Origin: Anaerolineales bacterium
Lineage (GTDB): Bacteria > Chloroflexota > Anaerolineae > Anaerolineales > Villigracilaceae
Reading direction: 5' to 3'
Assembly: GCA_025056175.1 (NCBI GenBank)
Contig: JANWWK010000009.1
Location: 1 to 59,470 of the forward strand
DNA length: 59,470 nt
The position numbers were made by a program, and so were the translations under genes. Position 1 is the stretch's first letter; each line of letters opens with the position of its first letter. Positions 23,508 through 30,823 of the stretch are shown in pieces. The notes under the pieces are model-generated. The model saw only the letters and a program-made list of their open reading frames with translations. It had not been told where the DNA came from and did not search any database.

Positions 23508-24932
23508 ATGACCCAAAAAATTACCATTGAACCCGTTACCCGTATCGAAGGTCACGCCAAAGTGACCATCCGGCTGAAAGAAGATGGCACGGTTGAGCGT
23601 GCGCTCATGCACGTCAACGAATTTCGCGGCTTCGAGAAGTTCTGCGAAGGGCGTTTGTACTTTGAAATGCCCCAAATTACCCCACGCATTTGCGGAATTT
23701 GTCCCGTGAGCCACCACCTGGCCGCCGCAAAAGCTGGCGATGCCCTGACCGGACAAACCCCGCCCCGCCCCGCCAGCCTGCTGCGCGAACTGATGCACAT
23801 GGGGCAAATCATTCAGAGCCATGGAATGCACTTCTTTGAGTTGGCCGGCCCCGACCTGTTGCTGGGCTTTGATGCCGCGCCGGAAATTCGCAACGTGGTG
23901 GGTCTGATTGGCAACAACCCTGAGTTGACGGTCAAGGCCGTCATGTTGCGGAAGTTCGGACAGGAAATCATCAAAACGCTGGGTGGACGCAAGATTCACC
24001 CCACCTTTGCTGTGCCGGGTGGTGTCAACCGGGCGCTCAAAGTGGAAGAACGCGACTCCATCCTGAAAGGCGTGGATGCGGCCATTGAGACCATTCAACT
24101 TGGCCTGCGCATTATGAAAGACTGGGCTGAGAAGAACATGGAAGACATCAACAAGTTTGCCGTCTTCCAGACCGGTTACTTTGGCCTGATTACGCCCGAA
24201 AACGGCCTCGAACTCTACGATGGCAACGTCCGCCTGATTGACCGGAATGGCGTGGAACTGGAGCGCTTCCCGATTGCCGATTATCTGGATTACATTGCCG
24301 AACACGTTGAACCCTGGTCGTATCTCAAATTCCCGTACTACAAAAAGATGGGCTGGCCCGAGGGCGTGTACCGCGTCGGCCCGTTGGGACGTCTGAACAT
24401 CTCGGACAAAATTGATACGCCGCTGGCAAACGAGGAACTCAAGGTCTTCAAGGCGCTCAATGGTGGCAAGCCGGTCGAAAACACCCTGTACTATCACTAC
24501 GCACGGCTCATCGAAGCGCTCTTTGCTGCCGAACGGGTGCGCGTCTTGTGCGAGGACAGGGATATTTTGAGCACCGACATCCTGAACACCCGCAAGAACT
24601 ACACCGGTCGCGGGGTGGGTGTTATCGAAGCGCCGCGAGGTACGCTCATCCACGATTACACAGCCGATGAAAACGGCAAGTTGACGCGCGTCAACCTGAT
24701 TGTTTCCACCGGTCACAACAACTGGGCGATGACCCATGCCGTGGACAGCGTTGCCAAAACCTACGTCAAAGGCCCGAACGTGACCGAAGGGATGTTGAAT
24801 CGTGTCGAAGCGGCCATTCGGGCTTACGACCCCTGTTTGTCCTGCTCCACCCATGCTGTTGGTCAGATGCCGATGATTGTTGACCTGGTTGGCCCGGACG
24901 GTGAACTCATCAAAACCATTCGGCGTGATTAA
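23508..24932 (+). CDS. [NiFe] hydrogenase large subunit (HoxH/HydL type)
   Basis: 474 residues. The Ni-Fe ligands are complete: L1 motif [11 protein letters not shown] (C62, C65) and L2 motif DPCLSCSTH (C443, C446, H449). After H449 a 25-residue tail remains that a maturation protease would remove after nickel insertion; a candidate protease is encoded at 25677. [14 protein letters not shown] at the N-terminus and the overall length fit cytoplasmic group 3 enzymes. It catalyses H2 oxidation and proton reduction. The gene ends the structural operon, before a strong terminator. Confidence 0.96.
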   Translation: MTQKITIEPVTRIEGHAKVTIRLKEDGTVERALMHVNEFRGFEKFCEGRLYFEMPQITPRICGICPVSHHLAAAKAGDALTGQTPPRPASLLRELMHMGQIIQSHGMHFFELAGPDLLLGFDAAPEIRNVVGLIGNNPELTVKAVMLRKFGQEIIKTLGGRKIHPTFAVPGGVNRALKVEERDSILKGVDAAIETIQLGLRIMKDWAEKNMEDINKFAVFQTGYFGLITPENGLELYDGNVRLIDRNGVELERFPIADYLDYIAEHVEPWSYLKFPYYKKMGWPEGVYRVGPLGRLNISDKIDTPLANEELKVFKALNGGKPVENTLYYHYARLIEALFAAERVRVLCEDRDILSTDILNTRKNYTGRGVGVIEAPRGTLIHDYTADENGKLTRVNLIVSTGHNNWAMTHAVDSVAKTYVKGPNVTEGMLNRVEAAIRAYDPCLSCSTHAVGQMPMIVDLVGPDGELIKTIRRD

Positions 24933-25022
24933 TCCTGTCAGGTTGCGTTAGCGCCGTCTTTGCTGCTCCCAGATGTCTGCTTCTCTCCCGCCTCTTTGCC
25001 CTGCGCGCTAACGCTTCTATTG

Positions 25023-25080
25023 GCCCGTTTTCCTGCCGCGCTGCCGCAGCATTATGCCCTGGCAGGGAAACGGGCTTTTG
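25023..25080 (+). terminator. Terminator after the hydrogenase operon
   Basis: 15-bp stem GCCCGTTTTCCTGCC (25023-25037) with GGCAGGGAAACGGGC (25061-25075), one G-U pair, followed by TTTTGTTTTG. Confidence 0.88.
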
Positions 25081-25086
25081 TTTTGA

Positions 25087-25114
25087 TTGATTCTGGCCCG
25101 AAATCGCGTACAAT
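25087..25114 (+). promoter_or_regulatory. Promoter of the first CBS-pair gene
   Basis: TTGATT (25087-25092), 16-base spacer, TACAAT (25109-25114). The -10 area CCGAAATCGCGTACAATAAAAA resembles the one upstream of the paralogous gene at 26384. Confidence 0.6.
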
Positions 25115-25161
25115 AAAAATATCTCGCCCGTCCACTTTCTTATGAAGAAAGGAACTCGCCT

Positions 25162-25605
25162 ATGCCAACCGTCCGAACTATTCTGGAAGAAAAAGGGGAT
25201 ACCATCTATGCGGTAGATTGTTCCGAAACGGTCTATCGCGCGCTGGAAGTGATGGCTGAACACAACATCGGCGCTGTGCTGGTCTCCGAAGGCGACCGCT
25301 ATGTGGGCATTTTCACTGAGCGCGATTACGCCCGCCGAATCATTCTCAAAGGACATGATTCGCGCACGACGCCGCTAAAAGACATCATGACCAGAGAACT
25401 GGTCACTGTGACGCCCGATACATCTGCCGAACAGTGTATGGCGCTGATGACCCGATACCACATTCGCCATCTGCCGGTTGTGGAAGAAGGGCGCATTGTT
25501 GGCCTGGTCTCGATTGGTGATGTCGTCAAGCAGGTGATTGCCAACCGCGAAAGCACCATTGCGGAATTGGAGAATTACATCCTCGGCACCGGCTACGGGC
25601 GCTAA
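25162..25605 (+). CDS. CBS-pair protein (first paralogue)
   Basis: 147 residues made of two CBS domains: CSETVYRALEVMAEHNIGAVLV near 20-45 and DIMTRELVTVTPDTSAEQCMALM near 75-97, the second ending RHLPVVEEGRIVGLVSIGDVVK. CBS pairs bind AMP, ADP, ATP or related nucleotides. There is no effector domain, so it should act on a partner. GAAAGGA precedes the ATG. It is about 65% identical by eye to the protein at 26384, and the two flank the hydrogenase maturation protease. Confidence 0.88.
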   Translation: MPTVRTILEEKGDTIYAVDCSETVYRALEVMAEHNIGAVLVSEGDRYVGIFTERDYARRIILKGHDSRTTPLKDIMTRELVTVTPDTSAEQCMALMTRYHIRHLPVVEEGRIVGLVSIGDVVKQVIANRESTIAELENYILGTGYGR

Positions 25606-25676
25606 CGTTTGAAAGCACGCTTGCAGGGGCGGCAGCCAAAAAGCCGCTCCTTACTTTTGTTATGAGGCATCACAAC

Positions 25677-26180
25677 GTGAATCGTACTCTGATACTTGGT
25701 TATGGCAATCCCGACCGTCAGGATGACGGGGTGGCCTGGCACATTCAGCGCGCCCTGGCGTTGGAACTTGGCCTGGCCGCGCCGACTTCTTATGAAGAAG
25801 AATTTCCACAAACCCCCTGGCTCGATTTTCAATTCTATCTGCAACTGACACCCGAAATGGCCGAAGATTTGCGCGCCTATGAACGCGTCTGTTTCGTAGA
25901 TGCCCACACGGGCAGTATCCCTGAAGACGTGCGGCTGGTTTCGGTGGAGAGCGAGTTTCAGCGCTCGCCGTTCACTCATCATCTGACGCCGCAATCTTTG
26001 CTTTCGATGTGCGAAACGCTCTACGGCAGGAAGCCAGAAGCTGTTCTGCTTTCGGCGCGCGGGTATCACTTTGAGTTCCAGCGCGACCTTTCCCCCGAAA
26101 CTGCGGCGCTTGTCCCGCAGGCGGTTCATCTCATCCGCCAATGGCTGGAACAAAAGCCAGTTTCGGAGAGACTTCCATGA
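25677..26180 (+). CDS. Hydrogenase maturation protease
   Basis: About 167 residues of the HyaD/HybD/HoxW family. Glycine-rich opening RTLILGYGNPDRQDDGVA with the nickel-sensing acidic residue position (D/E), CFVDAHTGSIPED around the second conserved Asp, and FTHHLTPQSLL with the conserved His. It should clip the C-terminal tail of the large subunit (23508) after nickel insertion. Start: GTG 25677, with GAGG nine bases upstream, gives the usual N-terminus; ATG 25662 adds five residues without a ribosome binding site. No hyp accessory genes are in the window. Confidence 0.88.
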   Translation: MNRTLILGYGNPDRQDDGVAWHIQRALALELGLAAPTSYEEEFPQTPWLDFQFYLQLTPEMAEDLRAYERVCFVDAHTGSIPEDVRLVSVESEFQRSPFTHHLTPQSLLSMCETLYGRKPEAVLLSARGYHFEFQRDLSPETAALVPQAVHLIRQWLEQKPVSERLP

Positions 26181-26301
26181 GGCAGGTTTGTCTTTTGAGT
26201 ATGCTCTGGAACAGCAAATGGAAATCCTGAGGCTGAGGTCGCTGCCGCACAGACCGTTTCAATTAACGAAATTCGGTCAAGATTCGCGTAAAATTCCTGT
26301 G

Positions 26302-26328
26302 CTGACAATGCCGGAAATATCGTAAAAT
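26302..26328 (+). promoter_or_regulatory. Probable promoter of the second CBS-pair gene
   Basis: CTGACA (26302-26307), 15-base spacer, TAAAAT (26323-26328). The sequence around the -10 (CCGGAAATATCGTAAAATAAAA) is similar to that before the first CBS gene, so the promoter was duplicated with the gene. Confidence 0.5.
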
Positions 26329-26383
26329 AAAAGCAAGCATCATTTCATCATCCCATTCGACCAGACAGAAAGGAAACCGAGCC

Positions 26384-26830
26384 ATGCCCACCGTCCGCGA
26401 TTTGCTGAAGAAAAAGGAAGGTAAACCCATCATTTCCGTTGCTGCTGAGGATACGGTCTTTCATGCCCTGGAAGTGATGGCTGAGCATAACATCGGCGCT
26501 GTGTTGGTCACTGAAGGCGACCGCTATGTCGGCATTTTCTCCGAACGCGATTATGCCCGCAAAATTATCCTTCAGGGGCGCGAATCCAAAAAGACTACGG
26601 TCGCCGAAATCATGACGCGCGATATGGTCACCGTGAATCCGCAGACGACGGTTGAGCAATGTATGGAATTGATGACCAGGTATCACATTCGCCATTTGCC
26701 GGTTGTCGAAGAGGGCCATCTCTCCGGCCTGATTTCGATTGGTGATGTGGTGCATTCGATTATTTCTGACCAGAAAAGCTACATCGAGAATCTGGAAGAG
26801 TACATTCACGGCACGAGCATTCTGCGCTAA
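26384..26830 (+). CDS. CBS-pair protein (second paralogue)
   Basis: 148 residues, two CBS domains, same length and order as the protein at 25162: AEDTVFHALEVMAEHNIGAVLVTEGDRYVGIF, EIMTRDMVTVNPQTTVEQCMELM and RHLPVVEEGHLSGLISIGDVVH. It differs mainly at the ends. AAAGGA precedes the start. It has its own terminator. Tandem paralogues suggest a heterodimer or two sensors with different nucleotide preference; the target may be the hydrogenase system, which is inference from position only. Confidence 0.88.
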   Translation: MPTVRDLLKKKEGKPIISVAAEDTVFHALEVMAEHNIGAVLVTEGDRYVGIFSERDYARKIILQGRESKKTTVAEIMTRDMVTVNPQTTVEQCMELMTRYHIRHLPVVEEGHLSGLISIGDVVHSIISDQKSYIENLEEYIHGTSILR

Positions 26831-26854
26831 CGGCTGACCGTGCTTCAGCCGTTT
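26830..26854 (+). terminator. Terminator after the second CBS gene
   Basis: ACGGCTGA (26830-26837) pairs with TCAGCCGT (26845-26852), followed by Ts. A second inverted repeat, GGCGCCAG/CTGGCGCC at 26883-26916 with TTTGTG after it, lies just before the crp-like promoter. Confidence 0.7.
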
Positions 26855-26938
26855 TGCACTGGCCTGCTTTGCGAAGTGAACAGGCGCCAGTCCGCTCTGT
26901 AAACGGTGCTGGCGCCTTTGTGTTATTCTCGTTTCGGG

Positions 26939-26944
26939 TAAAAT
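26939..26944 (+). promoter_or_regulatory. -10 element of the Crp/Fnr gene, leaderless
   Basis: TAAAAT, six bases, then ATG 26951. A TTGTGT at 26918-26923 with a 15-base spacer may be the -35. No ribosome binding site fits. Confidence 0.5.
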
Positions 26945-26950
26945 GTCCTT

Positions 26951-27649
26951 ATGCAGTTACTGAAAATCGAACGCGAGGAAAAACTAAAAACCCTGCGCGC
27001 CAATCTCTTTTTTCAGGGGTTGAACGAGGCTTCGCTGAATGAGCTGGCGGCTTCGATGACGTTGCGGCGGTTCGAGCGCGGCGAGGTGCTTTTTTGGGAA
27101 GGCGACCCCTGTGCCGGGCTGCACATCATCCAGAGAGGGAGCGCCAAGCTTTTTCGCGTCTCGCCGATGGGGCGTCAACATATTCTGCGTGTCATTCAGG
27201 AAGGCGACACGTGCAACGAAGTGCCGGTCTTTGATGGCGGCGTCAATCCGGTTAACGTCGAAGCACTGGAGGAGACGACCGTTTGGGTGGTGGATTCGCG
27301 CGCGGTGCAGGCATTAATGCGCCGTGACCCGGTTTTTATGCAAAAGACAATTGAGAATCTTTCGCGTATGTTGCGTCACCTGGTTAACATGGTCAGCGAG
27401 ATGGCCTTTTATCAAGTGACGCATCGCCTGGCGCGCCTGATTGGTGAACTGCCGCAGGAGGAGTTGAGCGGCGAGGGCACTACCCGTTGGACGCAAGACC
27501 AGCTGGCCGCCCGGCTGGGAACGGTGCGTGAAGTGGTAGCACGCTCTTTGCGCGAGCTGGAACGCTCTGGGGCCATTTGTATCGAAAATCGGCGGATTTT
27601 GATTCGGGATAGTGAAGTGCTTCAGCAGTGGGCGCAGCCCTGGAATTGA
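26951..27649 (+). CDS. Crp/Fnr-family transcription regulator
   Basis: 232 residues. N-terminal cyclic-nucleotide-binding-like beta barrel (about 15-125, FFQGLNEASLNELA and GEVLFWEGDPCAGLHIIQRGSAKLF), a long dimer helix (about 128-155) and a winged-helix HTH. The recognition helix reads TVREVVARSL: R193, E194 and R198 have the same spacing as Arg180, Glu181 and Arg185 of E. coli CRP, which read TGTGA. No N-terminal cysteine cluster of FNR type is present; what it senses is unknown. It lies just after the hydrogenase locus, whose control regions carry TTGTGA-N6-TCAC dyads, so it is the obvious candidate regulator. Confidence 0.88.
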   Translation: MQLLKIEREEKLKTLRANLFFQGLNEASLNELAASMTLRRFERGEVLFWEGDPCAGLHIIQRGSAKLFRVSPMGRQHILRVIQEGDTCNEVPVFDGGVNPVNVEALEETTVWVVDSRAVQALMRRDPVFMQKTIENLSRMLRHLVNMVSEMAFYQVTHRLARLIGELPQEELSGEGTTRWTQDQLAARLGTVREVVARSLRELERSGAICIENRRILIRDSEVLQQWAQPWN

Positions 27650-27668
27650 TGTCGTTCAGGGCAGCACG

Positions 27669-29372
27669 TTAAGAATCGGGCGTGCCTGCCGGTTTGATGT
27701 CTTTCAAGAGCAATTGTAACTTTTCTCGGTTGTTGAATTCGTTTTTTTCGAGGGCGTATATCACGTCTACCTTTGCACCGGGCGATATGGTGGCGAGCCG
27801 GTTGCCAAACCGAAAGCCAATGGCATCGAAAATGACCCGGCCATCGGTGGTGAGTTCCAGGCTGAGGTGTTGTGCATCCTGTCCGACCGTCCGCGCACGT
27901 TTGACGGTCACATGACGGCTGACGAAGAGGGCGTGACGGTTGCCGTAGCCAGTGGGTTGCAAATATTCCAGGAATTTCAGCACGTCCCCGGTCATCTGAT
28001 GGAGCGGCACTTCCATGTCGGCGGTCAGTGCCTGACGCAGGTCAAGCTTCTCAAGTTCGCGGCGGGCAATTTGTTGCAGGCGTTCTTTGAGCGCCGGCAA
28101 GTTCCGGTTGTGGACGGTGAACCCGGCAGCGGCGGCGTGTCCGCCGTGGCGGATGAGCAGGTCTTTGCATTCATCCAGCGCGTTGGTGATGTGAAATTCG
28201 GCGATGGAGCGGCAAGAGCAGCGGGTGGTCTCTTCTCCTATTTGCCCAACAATGGCAGGGCGGTAAAAGGTCTCTACCAGGCGTGAGGCGGCCAGCCCGA
28301 CCACGCCGGAATTGAATTGCGGGTGAACAGCAAATAGCAGGTAGGCCGAGGGGTCTTCCTGCAGGGCAATTTGTTCGGCCTGTTGTTGAATTGCACGCGT
28401 AATTTTTTGCCGCTCCTGGTTCTGCAGGTCGAGTTTTTGAGCCAGTTGCCCGGCTACGAAAATATCTTCGGTCATCAACAGGTCGAAGGCCGCCAGTGCC
28501 GATTCCAACCGTCCGGCGGCGTTTAAGCGGGGACCGAGGATAAATCCGATGTCGGTTGCGGTCGTTTTGGGGAGTATTAGCCCGGCAATCTGTGCGAGGG
28601 CAAACAATCCCTGCCGCTGGCTGGTGCGGATTTTATGCAATCCCTTGCGCACCAGCGCGCGGTTTTCGCCTATCAGCGGGGCCAGGTCAGCCACTGTACC
28701 AAGCGCCACCAGGTCGAGCAAATTTTCGAACAGTTCGGCAGGGGGTTCGAGTGCCTGGGCAATTTTATAGGCGACACCCACGCCGGCCAGATTCTTGTCA
28801 GGGTAGGGGTCGCCGGCGCGCTTGGGGTTGATGACGGCCAATGCTTCGGGCAAATCATTATCATCGGGATGGTGATGGTCGGAGATGATAAGGTCCAGAC
28901 CGATACGGCGGGCATGTTGGGCTTCAGCAAGAGAGCGGATGCCGCAATCTACGCTGATAACGAGGCGAATGCCTTCGTTTTTGAGCGTATCCAGGGCATC
29001 GGTGTTCAGTCCGTAACCTTCATCGAACCGATTCGGGATATAGCCCCGCACGTTGCCGCCCAGTGCGCGCAAGGTTTGGACGAGCAGCGCGGTGGCGGTG
29101 ACACCGTCCACATCGTAATCACCGTAGATGGCGATTGCTTCTCCATTCGTCAGGGCGTGGCGGATACGTGTAATAGCGGTTTCCATATCCAGCAGCTGCA
29201 GGGGGTTGGTGTCGAAATCCACCTGGGCGCGCAAGTAGGCGCGGGCGGCAGAATCGGTTGCATAGCCGCGATTATAGAGTAGTTGCTGAAGGATGGGAGG
29301 AAAGGCTTTGAGTTCGGCACGCGCCGAATCGGGCAGGGGAGGGGAGATTATCCAGCGTTTATCGTGCGGCAT
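27669..29372 (-). CDS. recJ: Single-stranded-DNA exonuclease RecJ
   Basis: 567 residues. DHH-family motifs in order: AIYGDYDVDGVTATALL (motif I), VISVDCGIR (II), LIISDHHHPDD (III, DHH), GVGVAYKIAQAL (IV), and the DHHA1 signature GGHAAAAGFTV. It degrades single-stranded DNA 5'-3' in recombination and mismatch repair. I start at ATG 29372, with AGGA about seven bases upstream; the frame is open for 20 codons more without conserved sequence. It converges on the Crp/Fnr gene with a 19-base gap. Its own neighbour upstream, a lipoprotein, is on the same strand. Confidence 0.95.
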   Translation of the reverse strand: MPHDKRWIISPPLPDSARAELKAFPPILQQLLYNRGYATDSAARAYLRAQVDFDTNPLQLLDMETAITRIRHALTNGEAIAIYGDYDVDGVTATALLVQTLRALGGNVRGYIPNRFDEGYGLNTDALDTLKNEGIRLVISVDCGIRSLAEAQHARRIGLDLIISDHHHPDDNDLPEALAVINPKRAGDPYPDKNLAGVGVAYKIAQALEPPAELFENLLDLVALGTVADLAPLIGENRALVRKGLHKIRTSQRQGLFALAQIAGLILPKTTATDIGFILGPRLNAAGRLESALAAFDLLMTEDIFVAGQLAQKLDLQNQERQKITRAIQQQAEQIALQEDPSAYLLFAVHPQFNSGVVGLAASRLVETFYRPAIVGQIGEETTRCSCRSIAEFHITNALDECKDLLIRHGGHAAAAGFTVHNRNLPALKERLQQIARRELEKLDLRQALTADMEVPLHQMTGDVLKFLEYLQPTGYGNRHALFVSRHVTVKRARTVGQDAQHLSLELTTDGRVIFDAIGFRFGNRLATISPGAKVDVIYALEKNEFNNREKLQLLLKDIKPAGTPDS

Positions 29373-29435
29373 GAGGGTTCCTGTATTCTCGAAAGTGCCG
29401 GTGAGTATAAACGTGGAGTGGACACAGGGCAAGAC

Positions 29436-30248
29436 TTAGGGCCATGGGATTTCGACGAATTTCGTGTATCCGTGTTTTTCGGCGGCGGTAATCCGTCCGC
29501 GCGAGGGTTCGGAACAGCCTAGTTCGTCGGTGACGCTGACGACGGTCTGGTATGACCCGATGGACTGCATGACGATTTGCCCATTGCGGCACACCCAGAC
29601 CTGCAGAACGTAGGGAGTTTGGAGCGAATCATCGCCGGCACGTAGAATGAGCGGACTCCAGGAGATGATGACTTCGTTGCCTTCTCTGCGTGCGGTGACG
29701 TTGGTGAGCGGGCCGTAGAAGGGGGATTTGGGCAGGTTGTAGTCATCCGGGTGGATAATCGGCGCGGTGAGCGGGTCACCGTTGATGTCCATCAGGCTGG
29801 CTTTGACCCAACAGGATTTGTTGTCGCCGCGTGAGCGGGTGAGCAACCAGGAACCGTCGTCATTGCGTCCGATAATCTCCTGGTTCGCTCCTTCGAGCAG
29901 ACCGTAGAGATACAGGTACATGGCGCCTGGCCCGTAACGACAACTGACTTTGGCGGTGTTGATTCTGCCCCGTAAAGGCGCGTAGGTCGGAGTGATTGTG
30001 GGGGTAACGGTTTCTGTCGGTGTGGAGGTCGGTGTTCCCGTTGCTGAAGGAGATGGGCTTGGGGTGGATGTAGTTGTGGGCGAAGATGTTTGGGTGGCGC
30101 TGGGGAGCGGGGTACTGCTGGCAGAAGGGGAATCGCTTGGGGGGAAAGAGGTCGGTGCAGGCCGGGTTGGTGCTGGTGAGACGGGCGCACAGGACACAGT
30201 CAGTATCAGAGAGAAGAGCAGGGGCAGGAGTCGAGTTATCATTTTCAT
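29436..30248 (-). CDS. Lipoprotein with SH3-like domain
   Basis: 270 residues. Lipoprotein signal MKMITRLLPLLFSLILTVSC, then a long Ser/Thr/Pro linker (about 22-90) and an SH3-like domain (about 95-165, VSCRYGPGAMYLYLYGLLEGANQEIIGR and SWLLTRSR). The last 100 residues look like a fibronectin-type beta domain (VTARREGNEVIISWSPL). Probably a surface-exposed binding protein. AGGAAG precedes ATG 30248. No function can be assigned. Confidence 0.72.
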   Translation of the reverse strand: MKMITRLLPLLFSLILTVSCAPVSPAPTRPAPTSFPPSDSPSASSTPLPSATQTSSPTTTSTPSPSPSATGTPTSTPTETVTPTITPTYAPLRGRINTAKVSCRYGPGAMYLYLYGLLEGANQEIIGRNDDGSWLLTRSRGDNKSCWVKASLMDINGDPLTAPIIHPDDYNLPKSPFYGPLTNVTARREGNEVIISWSPLILRAGDDSLQTPYVLQVWVCRNGQIVMQSIGSYQTVVSVTDELGCSEPSRGRITAAEKHGYTKFVEIPWP

Positions 30249-30401
30249 TAAGTCTTCCTTATGGTGATTTACCGCTGATGTTCGTATAATTGGAAAAGGC
30301 AACGATTTTTCAACGCAGGAGGGTTGATGTTGGGGCGATAATTGCCATCGCTTTCGTCAGATTGTCTGGTTTTGTGATTTTCAAATCAAACAGGAGGTTT
30401 T

Positions 30402-30758
30402 ATGAAGAAGTTCAAGGTTGGTAAACAGGATTTTCCCGAATTTGCGGGTGATGTGGAAGTGGAGGTGGATGAGACTCAGTTCGACGTTGTGCCGGAACGT
30501 TTTCCGCCAGGGCTGACAGAGCGATTATACAAAGGTCGGCGGGTGCGTTGGGTGGCGAATTTCGTTTTGAAAAAGAAACCCGGTGCAGCCAGACGTGGCG
30601 TCAAGGTTAAGTATGCTATTGAATTGGACAAATCTACGGGGGAGTTGGTGTATTTCGATGGGCGAGAGATTTTCCCGCTCCCGTTTCGTGATTTGGGGAA
30701 TGGCAAAGTGCGCGCGGAACTGGAGGCCGATGACCCGGCGACGGGCTGGACGCCTTAG
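30402..30758 (+). CDS. Small conserved-looking protein of unknown function
   Basis: 118 residues, charged and without a signal or membrane segment. I do not recognise the family. It has a strong AGGAGG ribosome binding site seven bases before the ATG and bacterial codon use, so it is likely real. The sequence alternates short beta-like stretches (VEVEVDETQFDVV, GVKVKYAIELDKSTGELVYFDG). It stands alone between two minus-strand genes. Confidence 0.6.
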   Translation: MKKFKVGKQDFPEFAGDVEVEVDETQFDVVPERFPPGLTERLYKGRRVRWVANFVLKKKPGAARRGVKVKYAIELDKSTGELVYFDGREIFPLPFRDLGNGKVRAELEADDPATGWTP

Positions 30759-30823
30759 AAAAGTGTTTGTCGCACTCTCTGGCATGTGAGACTAATTGAA
30801 AGTAGTGGCTTGTCACACACGCT

